Source of the DNA: Luteibacter pinisoli
GTDB lineage: Bacteria; Pseudomonadota; Gammaproteobacteria; Xanthomonadales; Rhodanobacteraceae
Direction of reading: 5' to 3'
Length of the DNA stretch: 64,000 nt
Assembly: GCF_006385595.1 (NCBI RefSeq)
Contig: NZ_CP041046.1
Location: 3,906,001 to 3,970,000 of the forward strand
Shown here: piece by piece, positions 40,067-51,223 of the stretch
Layout of the letters: each line of letters opens with the position of its first letter
Position numbering within the stretch: position 1 is the stretch's first letter
Made by a program: the position numbers and the translations under genes
Notes under the pieces: generated by a model
What the model was told of the DNA's origin: nothing
The model's input: the letters and a program-made list of their open reading frames with translations, nothing else
Database searches by the model: none

Positions 40067-42172
40067 GGCCCCTGCGCCACCGCCGACCCGCCCGTTCGTG
40101 ACCGTCACGGCGTGGGTGAATCCCTCGAAGGGAATGTCGGTGATGCCGACCAGGCCGATGTGCGCGTTCTCGCCATCGAGGACGCGGCCGGTGACGGGCT
40201 GGTCGACATACTGGAACCAATGCGTGCCCACCACGACGCCCGACGCCGCCGCGGCGTCGACAAAGCGCGCGTAGGCCTTGCCGCGCTCGTCTTCGCTGGC
40301 CACCGCCGCCACGCCGTTGCCGAATGGCCCGCGATCGCTTGAGCCGAAGTGAAATTCCGTCAGCAGGACGGGCTTATCCCAGCGCTTGAACTCCGCCACG
40401 TCGAAGCCGTGCTCGGGCAGGTCGGTGTAGGTGTTGATGCTGGTGACGTCGGTGTACTTCGCGCTCATTTCTTCCGCTTCCGGCGTGCGGATCGCGAGGC
40501 GACCGCCGAGGAAGAGATGGTGCGGGTCGGCTTTCTTCAGCGTCTCGGCCACCGTGCGGAAATACTGCTCGGCGTAAAGCTTGCCGAAGGCGATGTAGTC
40601 CGCGGCGATGGCGGGGTGTGCTTCGCTCGGGTCCGGTGCCTTGAAGCCTTCCGCATTGAGCTGATCCCAGGTGGTGATGGCCAGGCCCCACGCTTTCGCG
40701 AAGGCGGCCGCATCGCCGTGGGCCTTTTTCAGATACGCAACGAAGGCCTGCTTCGCCGGGCTCTGCGGGCCCTGCGCCAGGCTGCCGGTGGATAGCGCCC
40801 AGCGGCCTTGCGGGCCCTGCCCTGCCCACGCCAGTTCGTTGTCGGCGAAGTAGCCGAGCAGCCAGGGATCATCGACCTTGCCCTTCGTCGCGTTGGCCAC
40901 CGCCTGTTGCGCGGCCTTGGCGAAGCGCGGATCGAACGGATCCGGCATGCGGCCCCAGTAGTCGTAGCCGGTGCTCACCGTGTTGAAGTCGCCCTTGATC
41001 AGCACCGGCACCGTGTAGGCGATGCGCTTGTCGCCAGCGAACGCCGGATCGCTCCAGTTGCCGAGCGTGTTGAAACGCCAGGCCTTCAGTCGATCCAGCG
41101 TGCGCTTGCGCCAGCCCGCTTCGACGTCGTTGCCCAGCGTACGCGCGAGGTTGTTGCTGTACACGTCCCACCACAGGCCGTGGTTCATGCCGTTGTCGCG
41201 CTGCGAGCCGTTGTCGCTGCGGCTGTCACTGCTGCCGGTGAACGGGCTGCCCGCCGCCGGCGCGGCCGTGAACATGAACTCGCGGCCCTGCACATACGTG
41301 CGGCCATCGGTGTGGTTCACCGCGTTGACGCCGAGCGAGAAGAAGGCGTGGCCTTCCGGCGTGACCAGCCACCAGCGGTCGCCCTGCTTCTGCACGCGGA
41401 AGAAACCGGAGGCGTGCATCGTCGGCAGGTCGGTGCGGCCGCCGAAGCGGTCGAGGCCGGCCGTGCTTGCCGGCGCCGCCGGCGAGCTCGTCCGTTGCCG
41501 CAGGGCCTCGTCGCTGGTGATTTTCTCGGGCCATGTCGCGCGCCTGTATTGCCCGTATTGGTCGACGATGCCCGTGTAAGCCGCGCGCAGATCCGCATCG
41601 CCCGGCACCGCCTCCAGCGTGCCCATCAGCACCGTTTGCGCGGCGCCCGGTTGCGGCATGGAGAGCGTGACCGAGGTGACCTTCGCCGCATCGATGGCCC
41701 CGTCGGTCGACAGCGCGACGAGGCGTTTGGTCTTGCCGTCATCAAAGGGCATCGGCGGGCCCACCTGCATGCCGAACGCGCGCGGCGATGTCGCCGTGAG
41801 CGGCACCGACAGCGTCTGCGGCGGGCCGGGCGGCAATCCCACCGTCGCCTTCAGGTGCTTCTCGCCGGAGGCGACATCCACGATCAGCGTGACAGGCCAC
41901 GGCATGCCGTTCTGCACGCGCAGGCGAAGCGTGCCGTTGGCGGGCCATGCCCAAGTGCCCTGCCCCGGCGCCAGCACCAATGCGGGGGACGGCGATGGCG
42001 TGTAGGTCACGGCCACCAGGTCGCTACCGTCGGCGGCCTTGCGCACCGTCGGATCAAGCGTCGCGGCGGTGGGCGTGATGCGCACGGCGGGCGTGGGATG
42101 CGCGAGGTTGATCTCGGTCGCGTGGGCGCCGAGGGTGCACCCGGTGAGCAGAAGGCAGGTCAACGTCTTCAT
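40043..42172 (-). CDS. Exported agarase-like glycoside hydrolase (GH50-type, clan A)
   Basis: 709 residues from the ATG at 42172, which shares ATGA with the permease stop. A signal sequence (MKTLTCLLLTGCTLGAHA, possible lipobox LTGC) is followed by an N-terminal beta domain. The catalytic barrel begins at about residue 240 (HASGFFRVQKQGDRWWLVTP-GHAFFSLGVNAVNHTDGRTY). LLGYFADNELAWAGQG supplies the acid/base Glu after Asn, and KPVLLTEFHFGSSDRG the probable nucleophile Glu. This resembles beta-agarase/GH50-type enzymes; the real polysaccharide could be another galactan or glucan. The coupling to an amino-acid-type permease is unusual. Confidence 0.75.
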   Translation of the reverse strand: MKTLTCLLLTGCTLGAHATEINLAHPTPAVRITPTAATLDPTVRKAADGSDLVAVTYTPSPSPALVLAPGQGTWAWPANGTLRLRVQNGMPWPVTLIVDVASGEKHLKATVGLPPGPPQTLSVPLTATSPRAFGMQVGPPMPFDDGKTKRLVALSTDGAIDAAKVTSVTLSMPQPGAAQTVLMGTLEAVPGDADLRAAYTGIVDQYGQYRRATWPEKITSDEALRQRTSSPAAPASTAGLDRFGGRTDLPTMHASGFFRVQKQGDRWWLVTPEGHAFFSLGVNAVNHTDGRTYVQGREFMFTAAPAAGSPFTGSSDSRSDNGSQRDNGMNHGLWWDVYSNNLARTLGNDVEAGWRKRTLDRLKAWRFNTLGNWSDPAFAGDKRIAYTVPVLIKGDFNTVSTGYDYWGRMPDPFDPRFAKAAQQAVANATKGKVDDPWLLGYFADNELAWAGQGPQGRWALSTGSLAQGPQSPAKQAFVAYLKKAHGDAAAFAKAWGLAITTWDQLNAEGFKAPDPSEAHPAIAADYIAFGKLYAEQYFRTVAETLKKADPHHLFLGGRLAIRTPEAEEMSAKYTDVTSINTYTDLPEHGFDVAEFKRWDKPVLLTEFHFGSSDRGPFGNGVAAVASEDERGKAYARFVDAAAASGVVVGTHWFQYVDQPVTGRVLDGENAHIGLVGITDIPFEGFTHAVTVTNGRVGGGAGASGGGSHR

Positions 42173-43491
42173 CGGTTCAGGCGCTTGCGCCAGAGGTAGT
42201 ACACCGGCACGCCCAGGGCGATGATCAGCAGGCTCATGCCCGCGTTCTGCGGCTGGGTGATGGCGGTGGCGACGATGACGCAGAGGACCGTGGTGGTGAA
42301 GATCAGCGGCACCCACGGATAGCCCGGCACCAGGTACGGCGAGGGCTCGGACTTCAGCTTGTTGCGATACCAGAAGATGGTCGCGATCCCGAACGCGTGC
42401 GACAGCCACTCACCCACTGTCGTGTAGTCCACCAGCGCTTCGAAGCTGCCCGACAGGATCAGCGCGATCGCCCACGCGCCAAGCACCATCAGCGCCACGC
42501 GCGGTGCGCCGGACTTCGCATCGATGCGCGCGATCGGCCGGAAGAACATGCCGTCCGCACTCATCACCTGCAGCACGCGCGCACCGCCCGCGATGGCGAT
42601 GCTGCAGTAACCGAACGTGGAGCAGGCGATGCCGACGGCGATGACCGTGGCACCCGATTCGCCGAACACGCGGCGCATCAGGTCCGCCGCCGGCGCGGTG
42701 CTGGCGGCGAGGCCCGCATGGCCGAGGCCGGCCATGTAGGCGATGTTGATCAGCACGTAGCAGACGACGACGCTGGCCATGCCCAGGCCGAGGGCGCGCG
42801 GCAGCGTACGCTGCGGATCACGGACTTCGCCGGCGAGGTCGTTGAGGTAATGGAAACCGCCGTAGGCAAACATCGCCGGCAGCAGCGCGCCGATCACCAT
42901 GCTCGTCGGCACGTCGTGCGTCGGGTCCGCCGCGAAGGCGAGGCCGAGATGGCCGCGGGCGAGGTACAGGCCCACCGCGATCAACATGGCCACGGCGCCG
43001 AGCTTCAGCACGGTGAAGATGTTCTGCACCCAGGCACCGGCGCGGATACCAAACAGGTTCACCAGCACGATGAAGCTGATGGCCGAGACGGCGACGGGCT
43101 TCACCCACTCATGCGGCAGGCCGACGGCCCGCGTGGCGTAGTCGGCAAAGGTGGTCGCCACGGCGGCGACACTGCCCGGGTAGTTGATCAGCGCCATCGT
43201 CCAGCCGAACAGGAACGCCGGCAGCTGGCCAAAGGCCTCGCGCAGGTAGACGTAGGTGCCGCCGGCCTGTGGGCGCCGCGCGCCGAGTTCGGCGTAACAG
43301 AGCACCCCGGCCAGGGTCAGCAGGCCACCCAGGGCCCAGAGGATGATGACCTCCGTCCCGGAACTGGTGCTTTTGGCGACGGCGGCCGGCGTGCGGAAGA
43401 TACCCGCGCCGATGACACCGCCGATGACGATCATCGCGGCATCCCATGTGCCTAGGCGACGGAGGTAGTGGGCTGGCTGGGGTGCGGGCAT
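42169..43491 (-). CDS. APC-family amino acid permease
   Basis: 440 residues from the ATG at 43491. Twelve hydrophobic segments are expected; visible ones include TWDAAMIVIGGVIGAGIFRT (TM1 with the GVIGAGIF substrate-loop typical of APC/LAT carriers), ALGGLLTLAGVLCYAELGAR and YVYLREAFGQLPAFLFGWTM. AMFAYGGFHYLNDLAGEV (TM6) and a C-terminal pair ending LLIIALGVPVYYLWRKRL are also present. Probably a proton-coupled transporter or exchanger in the inner membrane. It is translated upstream of, and coupled to, the glycoside hydrolase gene. Confidence 0.9.
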   Translation of the reverse strand: MPAPQPAHYLRRLGTWDAAMIVIGGVIGAGIFRTPAAVAKSTSSGTEVIILWALGGLLTLAGVLCYAELGARRPQAGGTYVYLREAFGQLPAFLFGWTMALINYPGSVAAVATTFADYATRAVGLPHEWVKPVAVSAISFIVLVNLFGIRAGAWVQNIFTVLKLGAVAMLIAVGLYLARGHLGLAFAADPTHDVPTSMVIGALLPAMFAYGGFHYLNDLAGEVRDPQRTLPRALGLGMASVVVCYVLINIAYMAGLGHAGLAASTAPAADLMRRVFGESGATVIAVGIACSTFGYCSIAIAGGARVLQVMSADGMFFRPIARIDAKSGAPRVALMVLGAWAIALILSGSFEALVDYTTVGEWLSHAFGIATIFWYRNKLKSEPSPYLVPGYPWVPLIFTTTVLCVIVATAITQPQNAGMSLLIIALGVPVYYLWRKRLNR

Positions 43492-43623
43492 CGGGGGACC
43501 ATGCCATAAATCGGCGGGTGTTTGCGAGATGCGGACGGCAGGGTCACGGCGCGGCGTCGGCTTACACGACGCAGGCGTTTTCTCCGATGGGCCGAGGCCT
43601 GCCGGGGCGGCACGCTGAGCCCC

Positions 43624-44082
43624 ATGACGATCATGAACGGACAAGGCGCCCTACGGAAGGGCCGGGTATCTGAACCCGGGCGCGTTTACCTGGTCACCTG
43701 CGTGGCGTGGAACCGCGCCCCGGTGTTTCGCCACTACCGAGCGGCACGGGCGGCCTCGCGGGCCATCCACTCTCCGAAAAGCTGGGGCGATGCCCAGTGC
43801 CTGGCCTGGGTACTGATGCCCGACCACTGGCATGGGCTCATCCAGGTGGGAGAAGAGGATCTCTCGAAAGTCATCAACCGGCTGAAGTCGCGGGTATCGA
43901 AAGCGATTCGGGCAGAAGAAGGCCGGCGCTCACCTCTGTGGCAGCGCGCATTCCACGACCGTGCGCTACGCCACGACGAAGACGTGCGCGACGCCGCGCG
44001 ATACATCGTGGCGAACCCCATACGCGCCGGCCTCGTACAACGCGCCGGACAATACCCCTATTGGAACGCCACATGGCTGTAG
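43624..44082 (+). CDS. REP-associated tyrosine transposase (RAYT)
   Basis: 152 residues. The HUH/Y1 transposase pattern is complete: GRVYLVTCVAWNRAPVF at the start, metal-binding MPDHWHGLIQV, catalytic Tyr in RDAARYIVANPIRAGLVQRA, and a basic helix SKVINRLKSRVSKAIRAEEG. RAYT proteins are single-copy relatives of IS200/IS605 transposases thought to spread REP palindromes. The stop codon lies inside the inverted REP pair at 44079-44173, tying enzyme and substrate together. A second ATG at 43633 is possible. Confidence 0.92.
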   Translation: MTIMNGQGALRKGRVSEPGRVYLVTCVAWNRAPVFRHYRAARAASRAIHSPKSWGDAQCLAWVLMPDHWHGLIQVGEEDLSKVINRLKSRVSKAIRAEEGRRSPLWQRAFHDRALRHDEDVRDAARYIVANPIRAGLVQRAGQYPYWNATWL

Positions 44083-44173
44083 GAGCCCACCCTGTGGGCG
44101 ACATCTTTCGCGATAAGGCCGCAGGGCCTGAGGCGTTACAGCGAAAGATGTCGCGCACAGGGTGCGCTCCTAC
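44079..44173. repeat. Inverted pair of REP elements (BIME-like)
   Basis: GTAGGAGCCCACCCTGTGGG-CGACATCTTTCGC at the left is matched by the inverted GCGAAAGATGTCGC-GCACAGGGTGCGCTCCTAC at the right, with a ~30-base centre. This is the standard REP sequence of this bacterial group, in head-to-head arrangement. It overlaps the last codon of the RAYT gene and sits between that gene and lpdA. A lone GTAGGAGCGGAGCAGGATAC at 36742 may be a decayed single REP. Confidence 0.9.
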
Positions 44174-44212
44174 GCATGCATTAGATACGCATGCGTTGAA
44201 CGTGTTGCAGCG

Positions 44213-46054
<1,842 letters not shown>

Positions 46055-46069
46055 GCGCGTGGCCTCCGG

Positions 46070-47746
46070 TCAGAGCAGCAGGCGACGGATGTCGCCGAGC
46101 TGCTGGGCGAGGTACACGGCGAAGCGCGCGGCCAGGGCACCGTCGATGACGCGATGGTCGTACGACAGCGACAGCGGCAGCATCAGGCGCGGCACGAATT
46201 CCTTGCCGTTCCACACGGGCTTCATCGCGGCCTTGGAGACGCCGAGGATCGCCACTTCCGGCGCGTTGACGATCGGCGTGAACGCCGTGCCGCCGATGCC
46301 GCCGAGCGAGGAGATGGAGAAGCAGCCACCGGACATGTCGGCGGCGGTGAGCTTCTTGTCGCGCGCCTTCTTCGAGATTTCGCCCAGTTCAGCGGCGAGC
46401 TCGAGCAGGCCCTTCTTGTCGGCGTCGCGGATGACCGGGACGACGAGGCCGTCCGGCGTGTCCACGGCGATACCGACGTTGAAGTACTTCTTCAGCGTCA
46501 GCGTTTCGCCAGCGGCATCGAGCGAGGCGTTGAAGGTCGGGAACTTCTTCAGCGCGGCGACCACGGCCTTGATCTGGAAGACCAGCGGGGTGACCTTCAG
46601 ATCCTTGTTCTCTTCGCCGAGCTTCTTGCGGAAGGCTTCCAGCTCGGTGATGTCGGCGTCTTCGAACTGCGTGACGTGCGGGATCATCGCCCAGTTGCGG
46701 GCGAGGTTCGCGGCCGAGATCTTCGGGATGCGGCCGAGCGGCTTTTCTTCGATCTCGCCGAACTTCGAGAAATCGACCTTGGGCCACGGCAGCAGGCTGA
46801 GGCCATTGCCACCACCGGCAGCGGCGCCACCGGCAGAGGGCACGGCGCCCGAGGTCATCACGTTCTTGACGTAACCGGAGATGTCTTCGCGCTGGATGCG
46901 GCCACCGCGGCCGCTACCCTTCACCTGGGCCACGTCGACGCCCAGCTCGCGGGCAAACGCGCGGATGGCGGGGCTGGCGTAGGGGGCGTTGCCCGGCATG
47001 ATCACCGAGGCGTCGAACGACACCGGCGGGGTGCGCGGCGCGCCACCGACGGGGACGTCGGCCTTGGTCGCGGCCGGCGCGGGGGCGGCGGCAGCCGGTG
47101 CGGGCGCCGGGGCGGCAGCCTGCGGGGCGGCGGCCGGGGCAGCTTCGCCACCCTCGCCTTCCATGATGGCGATGAGGTCGCCGTCGTTCACTTCGTCGCC
47201 GACCTTGACCTTCAGCTCCTTGATGACGCCCGCGGCCGGGGCCGGGATGTCCATCGTGGCCTTGTCGGATTCCAGGGTCATCAGGCTCTGGTCTTTTTCG
47301 ACGGTGTCGCCGACCTTGACCATCACTTCGATGATCGGCACCGGCTTGCCGCCGATGTCCGGGACGTTGACGTTGAGCGGGCCGGAGGCCTTGGAGGCCG
47401 AGGGCGCCGGGGCGGCAGCGGCCGCAGGGGCCGGCGCAGCGGCGGCGGGCGCCGGGGCGGCCTTCTCTTCCTGCTTGGGCGCGTCGGCCTTGGCGGCCGG
47501 GGCGTCGCCGGCGGCTTCCACCAGGGCGATCACGTCGTTGTCGTTGACCTCGTCACCGACCTTGACCTTCAGTTCCTTGATCACGCCGGCAAACGGCGCG
47601 GGGACTTCCATGGTCGCCTTGTCCGACTCCAGGGTCAGCAGGCTCTGGTCTTTCTCGACGGTATCGCCGACTTTGACCAGGATTTCGATGATGGGAACCG
47701 GCTTGCCACCGATATCGGGCACGCGGGCTTCTTTGACGTCGGCCAT
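46070..47746 (-). CDS. aceF: Pyruvate dehydrogenase E2, dihydrolipoyl acetyltransferase
   Basis: 558 residues. Two lipoyl domains have lipoylation sites K43 and K161 (LESDKATM in both), joined by Ala/Pro-rich mobile linkers. A peripheral subunit-binding domain follows at about residue 250-290 (SPAIRAFARELGVDVAQVKG). The catalytic core ends LPLSLSYDHRVIDGALAARF with the H-x3-D-G motif. It transfers acetyl groups to CoA in the core of the complex. The aceE (E1) gene is not adjacent; upstream lies mscS on the same strand. Lipoylation would depend on LipB/LipA encoded 4 kb away. Confidence 0.95.
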   Translation of the reverse strand: MADVKEARVPDIGGKPVPIIEILVKVGDTVEKDQSLLTLESDKATMEVPAPFAGVIKELKVKVGDEVNDNDVIALVEAAGDAPAAKADAPKQEEKAAPAPAAAAPAPAAAAAPAPSASKASGPLNVNVPDIGGKPVPIIEVMVKVGDTVEKDQSLMTLESDKATMDIPAPAAGVIKELKVKVGDEVNDGDLIAIMEGEGGEAAPAAAPQAAAPAPAPAAAAPAPAATKADVPVGGAPRTPPVSFDASVIMPGNAPYASPAIRAFARELGVDVAQVKGSGRGGRIQREDISGYVKNVMTSGAVPSAGGAAAGGGNGLSLLPWPKVDFSKFGEIEEKPLGRIPKISAANLARNWAMIPHVTQFEDADITELEAFRKKLGEENKDLKVTPLVFQIKAVVAALKKFPTFNASLDAAGETLTLKKYFNVGIAVDTPDGLVVPVIRDADKKGLLELAAELGEISKKARDKKLTAADMSGGCFSISSLGGIGGTAFTPIVNAPEVAILGVSKAAMKPVWNGKEFVPRLMLPLSLSYDHRVIDGALAARFAVYLAQQLGDIRRLLL

Positions 47747-47893
47747 GGAACCTCCTCAAAAAACAACGATGAAGGGCGGACGAACCCTCCAACGGGGGAA
47801 TGTCGGGCGCCGTGCTGCGGCGCAACCGGTCGATTGTAATCCCTCGGGAGGAGATTCCCACGATTCAAACGGTTGTTTGGGGTGATTTCTGTT

Positions 47894-47922
47894 GTGCGGG
47901 GCGGTAATCGCCCGCCCCGCAC
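47894..47922 (-). terminator. GC-rich hairpin after mscS
   Basis: GTGCGGGGCGG and CCGCCCCGCAC form an 11-bp perfect stem with a TAATCGC loop, directly downstream of the mscS stop on the minus strand. No T-run follows, so termination is likely weak or factor-dependent. Confidence 0.45.
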
Positions 47923-47928
47923 GGTCTA

Positions 47929-48771
47929 TCACGCGGCTTCGGGGGCCTGGGGCGGCAGCAGCCGGATGTCCGTCGTGGACGAGGGGATGGTGATCCCGGC
48001 CTCGCCGAACTGGTCCTTGATGCTCAGCAGCAACTGGGTCTGGGCGCCGTACATGTCGGACACGGTGCACCAGCCGCGGATGACGAGGGTGACGTTGGAG
48101 GCGCCGAGGCTGTCGGTCCAGACGCCGGGGGCCGGGTCCTTCATGATCCGCGGGTCCGCCTCGAGCAGGCCGCGGATGATCTCCATCGCCTTGCCGATGT
48201 TGTCCTCGTAGGCGATGCCCACCTTGATCTCGAACCGGCGCGTGCCGCGACGGTTGAAGTTGATGATGGCATCGCCGCCGACCTTCGAGTTCGGCACCAC
48301 GGCTTCGCGGTTATCCGGCGTCACCACGTAGGTGTGCATCAGGTTGATGCTTTCCACCGTGCCTTCCACGCCGCCCACCAGCACGTAGTCGCCGATGCGA
48401 TACGGGCGGAACAGGATGAGCAGCACACCCCACGCGAGGTTGGACAGCGAGCTGTTCAGGGCCAGGCCGATCGCCAGGCCGGCGGCGCCGAGTGCAGCGA
48501 TGAACGAGGCCGTGGGAATGCCCGCCATGCCCATCACCTGCACGATGACGAAGGCGATCAGGAGGCCGTAGATGGCGTTGCGGAGGAAGCCCGCGAGGGT
48601 GTCGTCGACGCGGGCGCGTTCGAGGGCGCGCTTGCCGAGATTGGCTACGCGCGCGGCAATCCAGAAACCGATGCCGAGCGCCACCAGCGAAAGACCGATG
48701 CGGATGGACCAGGCGATGATGATCAGGCGCGTGGCGTGATCAATGCCGAGGTGATCGAGGAAGTCGAGCAT
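47929..48771 (-). CDS. mscS: Small-conductance mechanosensitive channel (MscS)
   Basis: 280 residues. Three transmembrane helices lie in the first ~130 residues: RLIIIAWSIRIGLSLVALGI, AIYGLLIAFVIVQVMGMAGI, and the pore helix SFIAALGAAGLAIGLALNSS with its Ala/Gly packing. The conserved FRPYRIGDYVLVGGVEGTVE marks the cytoplasmic beta domain, followed by the alpha/beta vestibule. It opens under membrane tension to release solutes on hypo-osmotic shock. The length equals that of E. coli MscS. Confidence 0.94.
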   Translation of the reverse strand: MLDFLDHLGIDHATRLIIIAWSIRIGLSLVALGIGFWIAARVANLGKRALERARVDDTLAGFLRNAIYGLLIAFVIVQVMGMAGIPTASFIAALGAAGLAIGLALNSSLSNLAWGVLLILFRPYRIGDYVLVGGVEGTVESINLMHTYVVTPDNREAVVPNSKVGGDAIINFNRRGTRRFEIKVGIAYEDNIGKAMEIIRGLLEADPRIMKDPAPGVWTDSLGASNVTLVIRGWCTVSDMYGAQTQLLLSIKDQFGEAGITIPSSTTDIRLLPPQAPEAA

Positions 48772-48835
48772 GCGAGGCCTGCCTTTGCGAGCGAAGAATC
48801 GCGGCGCAGGCTATCAGCGGCCCTGTGAAGGGCCG

Positions 48836-48863
48836 AAAAAAAAGGCCCCGCGAGGGGCCTTTT
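48836..48863 (-). terminator. Intrinsic terminator of prc
   Basis: On the minus strand, AAGGCCCC-TCGC-GGGGCCTT is followed by a run of eight T including the stem end. It lies eight bases downstream of the prc stop, between prc and mscS. Confidence 0.9.
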
Positions 48864-48870
48864 CATCACG

Positions 48871-51192
48871 TTACCGCGGGCTATCCGGTGCAGGCTTGGT
48901 CGCCTGTGCCGTCTGCGGCGGCGTGTCGATCTTGCGGCCGCCGTACGGGAGCACGGTGGACGCGACCTTCGCATCGCCCTTGATGAGGGTGACTTCGTCG
49001 CTGACGATGTGCGCGGCTTCCTCCAGCGGGGTGTCCTTGGCCTTCTTGGCTTCGGCTTCCTGCTTCAGGTCGCTCTTGATGCTGCGCTCGTTCGCGTTGA
49101 GGCCGTCATCACCGTTGTCCTGGTCGCCGGCATCGGCGCTGCCGTCACCACCGAAGATCGCCTTGCGGCGGTTACGGAAGTCGGCCTGCGTCAGGTCGAA
49201 CTGCTTGCGCTCGGCCTGGCGGGCGGCGAAGTTCAGCGAGATGTCGGTCTTGTCGCGCAGCTTCTGGTACTGCGCGAGTTCGTCGAGCATCAGCTTCCAC
49301 GCCGGCGACGTCGCGACGCGCGCCTGGTGCTTCTGGTTGAGCGGACCGACGATGGGCTTCAGGTCGGCGACCGGCTTGTAGTCGGCCGGATCGATGTGAC
49401 GCCACGGCAGCGCGTTGTCGTAAGTGGACTCGCCGAATTCCTTGGCGTCGCCGTTCTGCGGGAACTGCACGTCCGGGGTGACGCCGTGCAGCTGCGTGCT
49501 GTCGCCGTTGATGCGGATGAACTCCGCGATCGTCATCTTCAGCTCGCCGTATTTGGCGTCTTCACCGGTCTGCGCCTTGCCGAAACGGTCCAGGTCCACC
49601 AGGTTCTGCACGGTGCCCTTGCCGAAGGTCGGCTCGCCGATGATCAGGCCGCGGCCGTAATCCTGGATGGCGGCGGCGAAGATCTCCGACGCCGAGGCCG
49701 AGCCACGGTTGACCATGACGGCCATCGGGCCATCCCACGACATACCCGCCTGGTCGTCGCCCTGCGCTTCCACCTGGCCGCGCGCATCGCGCACCTGGAC
49801 CACGGGGCCGGTGTCGATGAACAGGCCGGTGAGTTCGGTGGCTTCGTTGAGCGAGCCGCCGCCGTTGTTGCGCAGGTCCATGATCACGCCTTCCACCTTC
49901 TGCGCCTTCAGCTCGGTGAGCAGCTTGGAGACGTCGCGGGTGGCGCTCTTGAAGTTGGCATCGCCGTTACGGCGCGCGCCAAAGTCCTGGTAGAACGTGG
50001 GCAGTTCGATCACACCGATCTTGCGGGTGATGTCGCCGTCCTTCACGTCGATGACCTTCGACTTGGCGGCCTGCTCTTCCATGGTCACCTTCTTGCGGAC
50101 AAGGGTGACGATGTCGTGCTTGCCGTCCACGCCGGCGTCGGCCGGGAGGACTTCGATGCGTACGGTGGTGTCTTTCTTGCCGCGGATGAGCTTGACCACG
50201 TCGTCCTGGCGCCAGCCCACGACATCGACCATCGGGCCGGTTTCGCCCTGGCCGATGGCGACGATGCGGTCGCCCGGCTTGACCTTGCCGGACTTGGCGG
50301 CCGGGCCGCCCGGGACCAGCTCGCGGATGGTGGTGTAGTCGTCGCGCGCCTGCAGCACCGCGCCGATACCTTCCAGCGACAGGCGCATGGCGATATCAAA
50401 CGCATCCGCGGCGCGGGGGCCGAGGTAATCGGTGTGCGGGTCCGTGGAATTGGCGTAGGCCGTCATGAAAGCCTGGGTGGCGTCTTCGTCATCCAGCTGG
50501 CGCACGCGGCTGATGTACGTGGCGTAGCGCTTGTCCAGCGTCTTGCGGATGTCGTCGTCGCTCTTGCCGGCCAGCTTCAGGCGCAGCCAGTCGTTCATGG
50601 TGCGCTTGCGCCACACGTCGTCCAGTTCGGCCTGGTTCTTCGGCACGGCCGCCTTCTTGCGATCGAAGTTGAAGCTTTCGTTCGTGTTGAAGTCGAAGCC
50701 CTTCTTGAGCAGGCCACGCGCGTAGTTCATCCGGTCCACCGCGCGGGTGATGTACAGGTTGAACACGGTGAACGGGCCGGTCAGGTCCTGGTTCCAGATG
50801 GCGTCGTCGAACTGCGTCTTAAGCGGTTCGAACTTGGCCATGTCTTCCTGGGTGAAGAACACCTTCTCGCTGTCGAGGTCGTCGAAGTAGGCCTTGAAGA
50901 TCTTGGCCGACATGGCGTCGTCGAGCGGCTGGGCCTGGTAATGGAAACGGGTCAGGAAGCGCGCGGAAAGCTGCGCCGCCTGGGTTTCCGCCGAGGTGGG
51001 CTTCAGCGGCAGCGTCGATTCCTTGCGCTGCGGCTCGGGCGAGGTGGCGGCTTCGGAGGCGTCCTTGGGCTGCGGGGCCGATCCCTTCACCGGCGGTGTC
51101 GCGCCAGGCTGCTGGGGGGCGGCATTCTGGGCGTGCACACCCGCGGCGGAAAGGGCCAGCAGGAGGGCGAGCGACACGGGGCGAAGGGTCAT
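48871..51192 (-). CDS. prc: Carboxy-terminal processing protease (Prc/Tsp)
   Basis: 773 residues with a signal peptide (MTLRPVSLALLLALSAAGVH). A long N-terminal helical region follows (KIFKAYFDDLDSEKVFFTQE), then a PDZ domain near residue 270 (LSLEGIGAVLQARDDYTTIR, PGDRIVAIGQGE). The S41 catalytic core contains VNRGSASASEIFAAAIQDYG (Ser nucleophile) and GEPTFGKGTVQNLVDL (Lys). The C-terminal domain continues to TKPAPDSPR. It trims or degrades periplasmic proteins, including cell-wall hydrolases, from their C termini, which fits the wall-synthesis neighbourhood. Confidence 0.95.
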   Translation of the reverse strand: MTLRPVSLALLLALSAAGVHAQNAAPQQPGATPPVKGSAPQPKDASEAATSPEPQRKESTLPLKPTSAETQAAQLSARFLTRFHYQAQPLDDAMSAKIFKAYFDDLDSEKVFFTQEDMAKFEPLKTQFDDAIWNQDLTGPFTVFNLYITRAVDRMNYARGLLKKGFDFNTNESFNFDRKKAAVPKNQAELDDVWRKRTMNDWLRLKLAGKSDDDIRKTLDKRYATYISRVRQLDDEDATQAFMTAYANSTDPHTDYLGPRAADAFDIAMRLSLEGIGAVLQARDDYTTIRELVPGGPAAKSGKVKPGDRIVAIGQGETGPMVDVVGWRQDDVVKLIRGKKDTTVRIEVLPADAGVDGKHDIVTLVRKKVTMEEQAAKSKVIDVKDGDITRKIGVIELPTFYQDFGARRNGDANFKSATRDVSKLLTELKAQKVEGVIMDLRNNGGGSLNEATELTGLFIDTGPVVQVRDARGQVEAQGDDQAGMSWDGPMAVMVNRGSASASEIFAAAIQDYGRGLIIGEPTFGKGTVQNLVDLDRFGKAQTGEDAKYGELKMTIAEFIRINGDSTQLHGVTPDVQFPQNGDAKEFGESTYDNALPWRHIDPADYKPVADLKPIVGPLNQKHQARVATSPAWKLMLDELAQYQKLRDKTDISLNFAARQAERKQFDLTQADFRNRRKAIFGGDGSADAGDQDNGDDGLNANERSIKSDLKQEAEAKKAKDTPLEEAAHIVSDEVTLIKGDAKVASTVLPYGGRKIDTPPQTAQATKPAPDSPR

Positions 51193-51223
51193 GTAATGAA
51201 AGCCTCGGTAGTGCTTGGATCGT

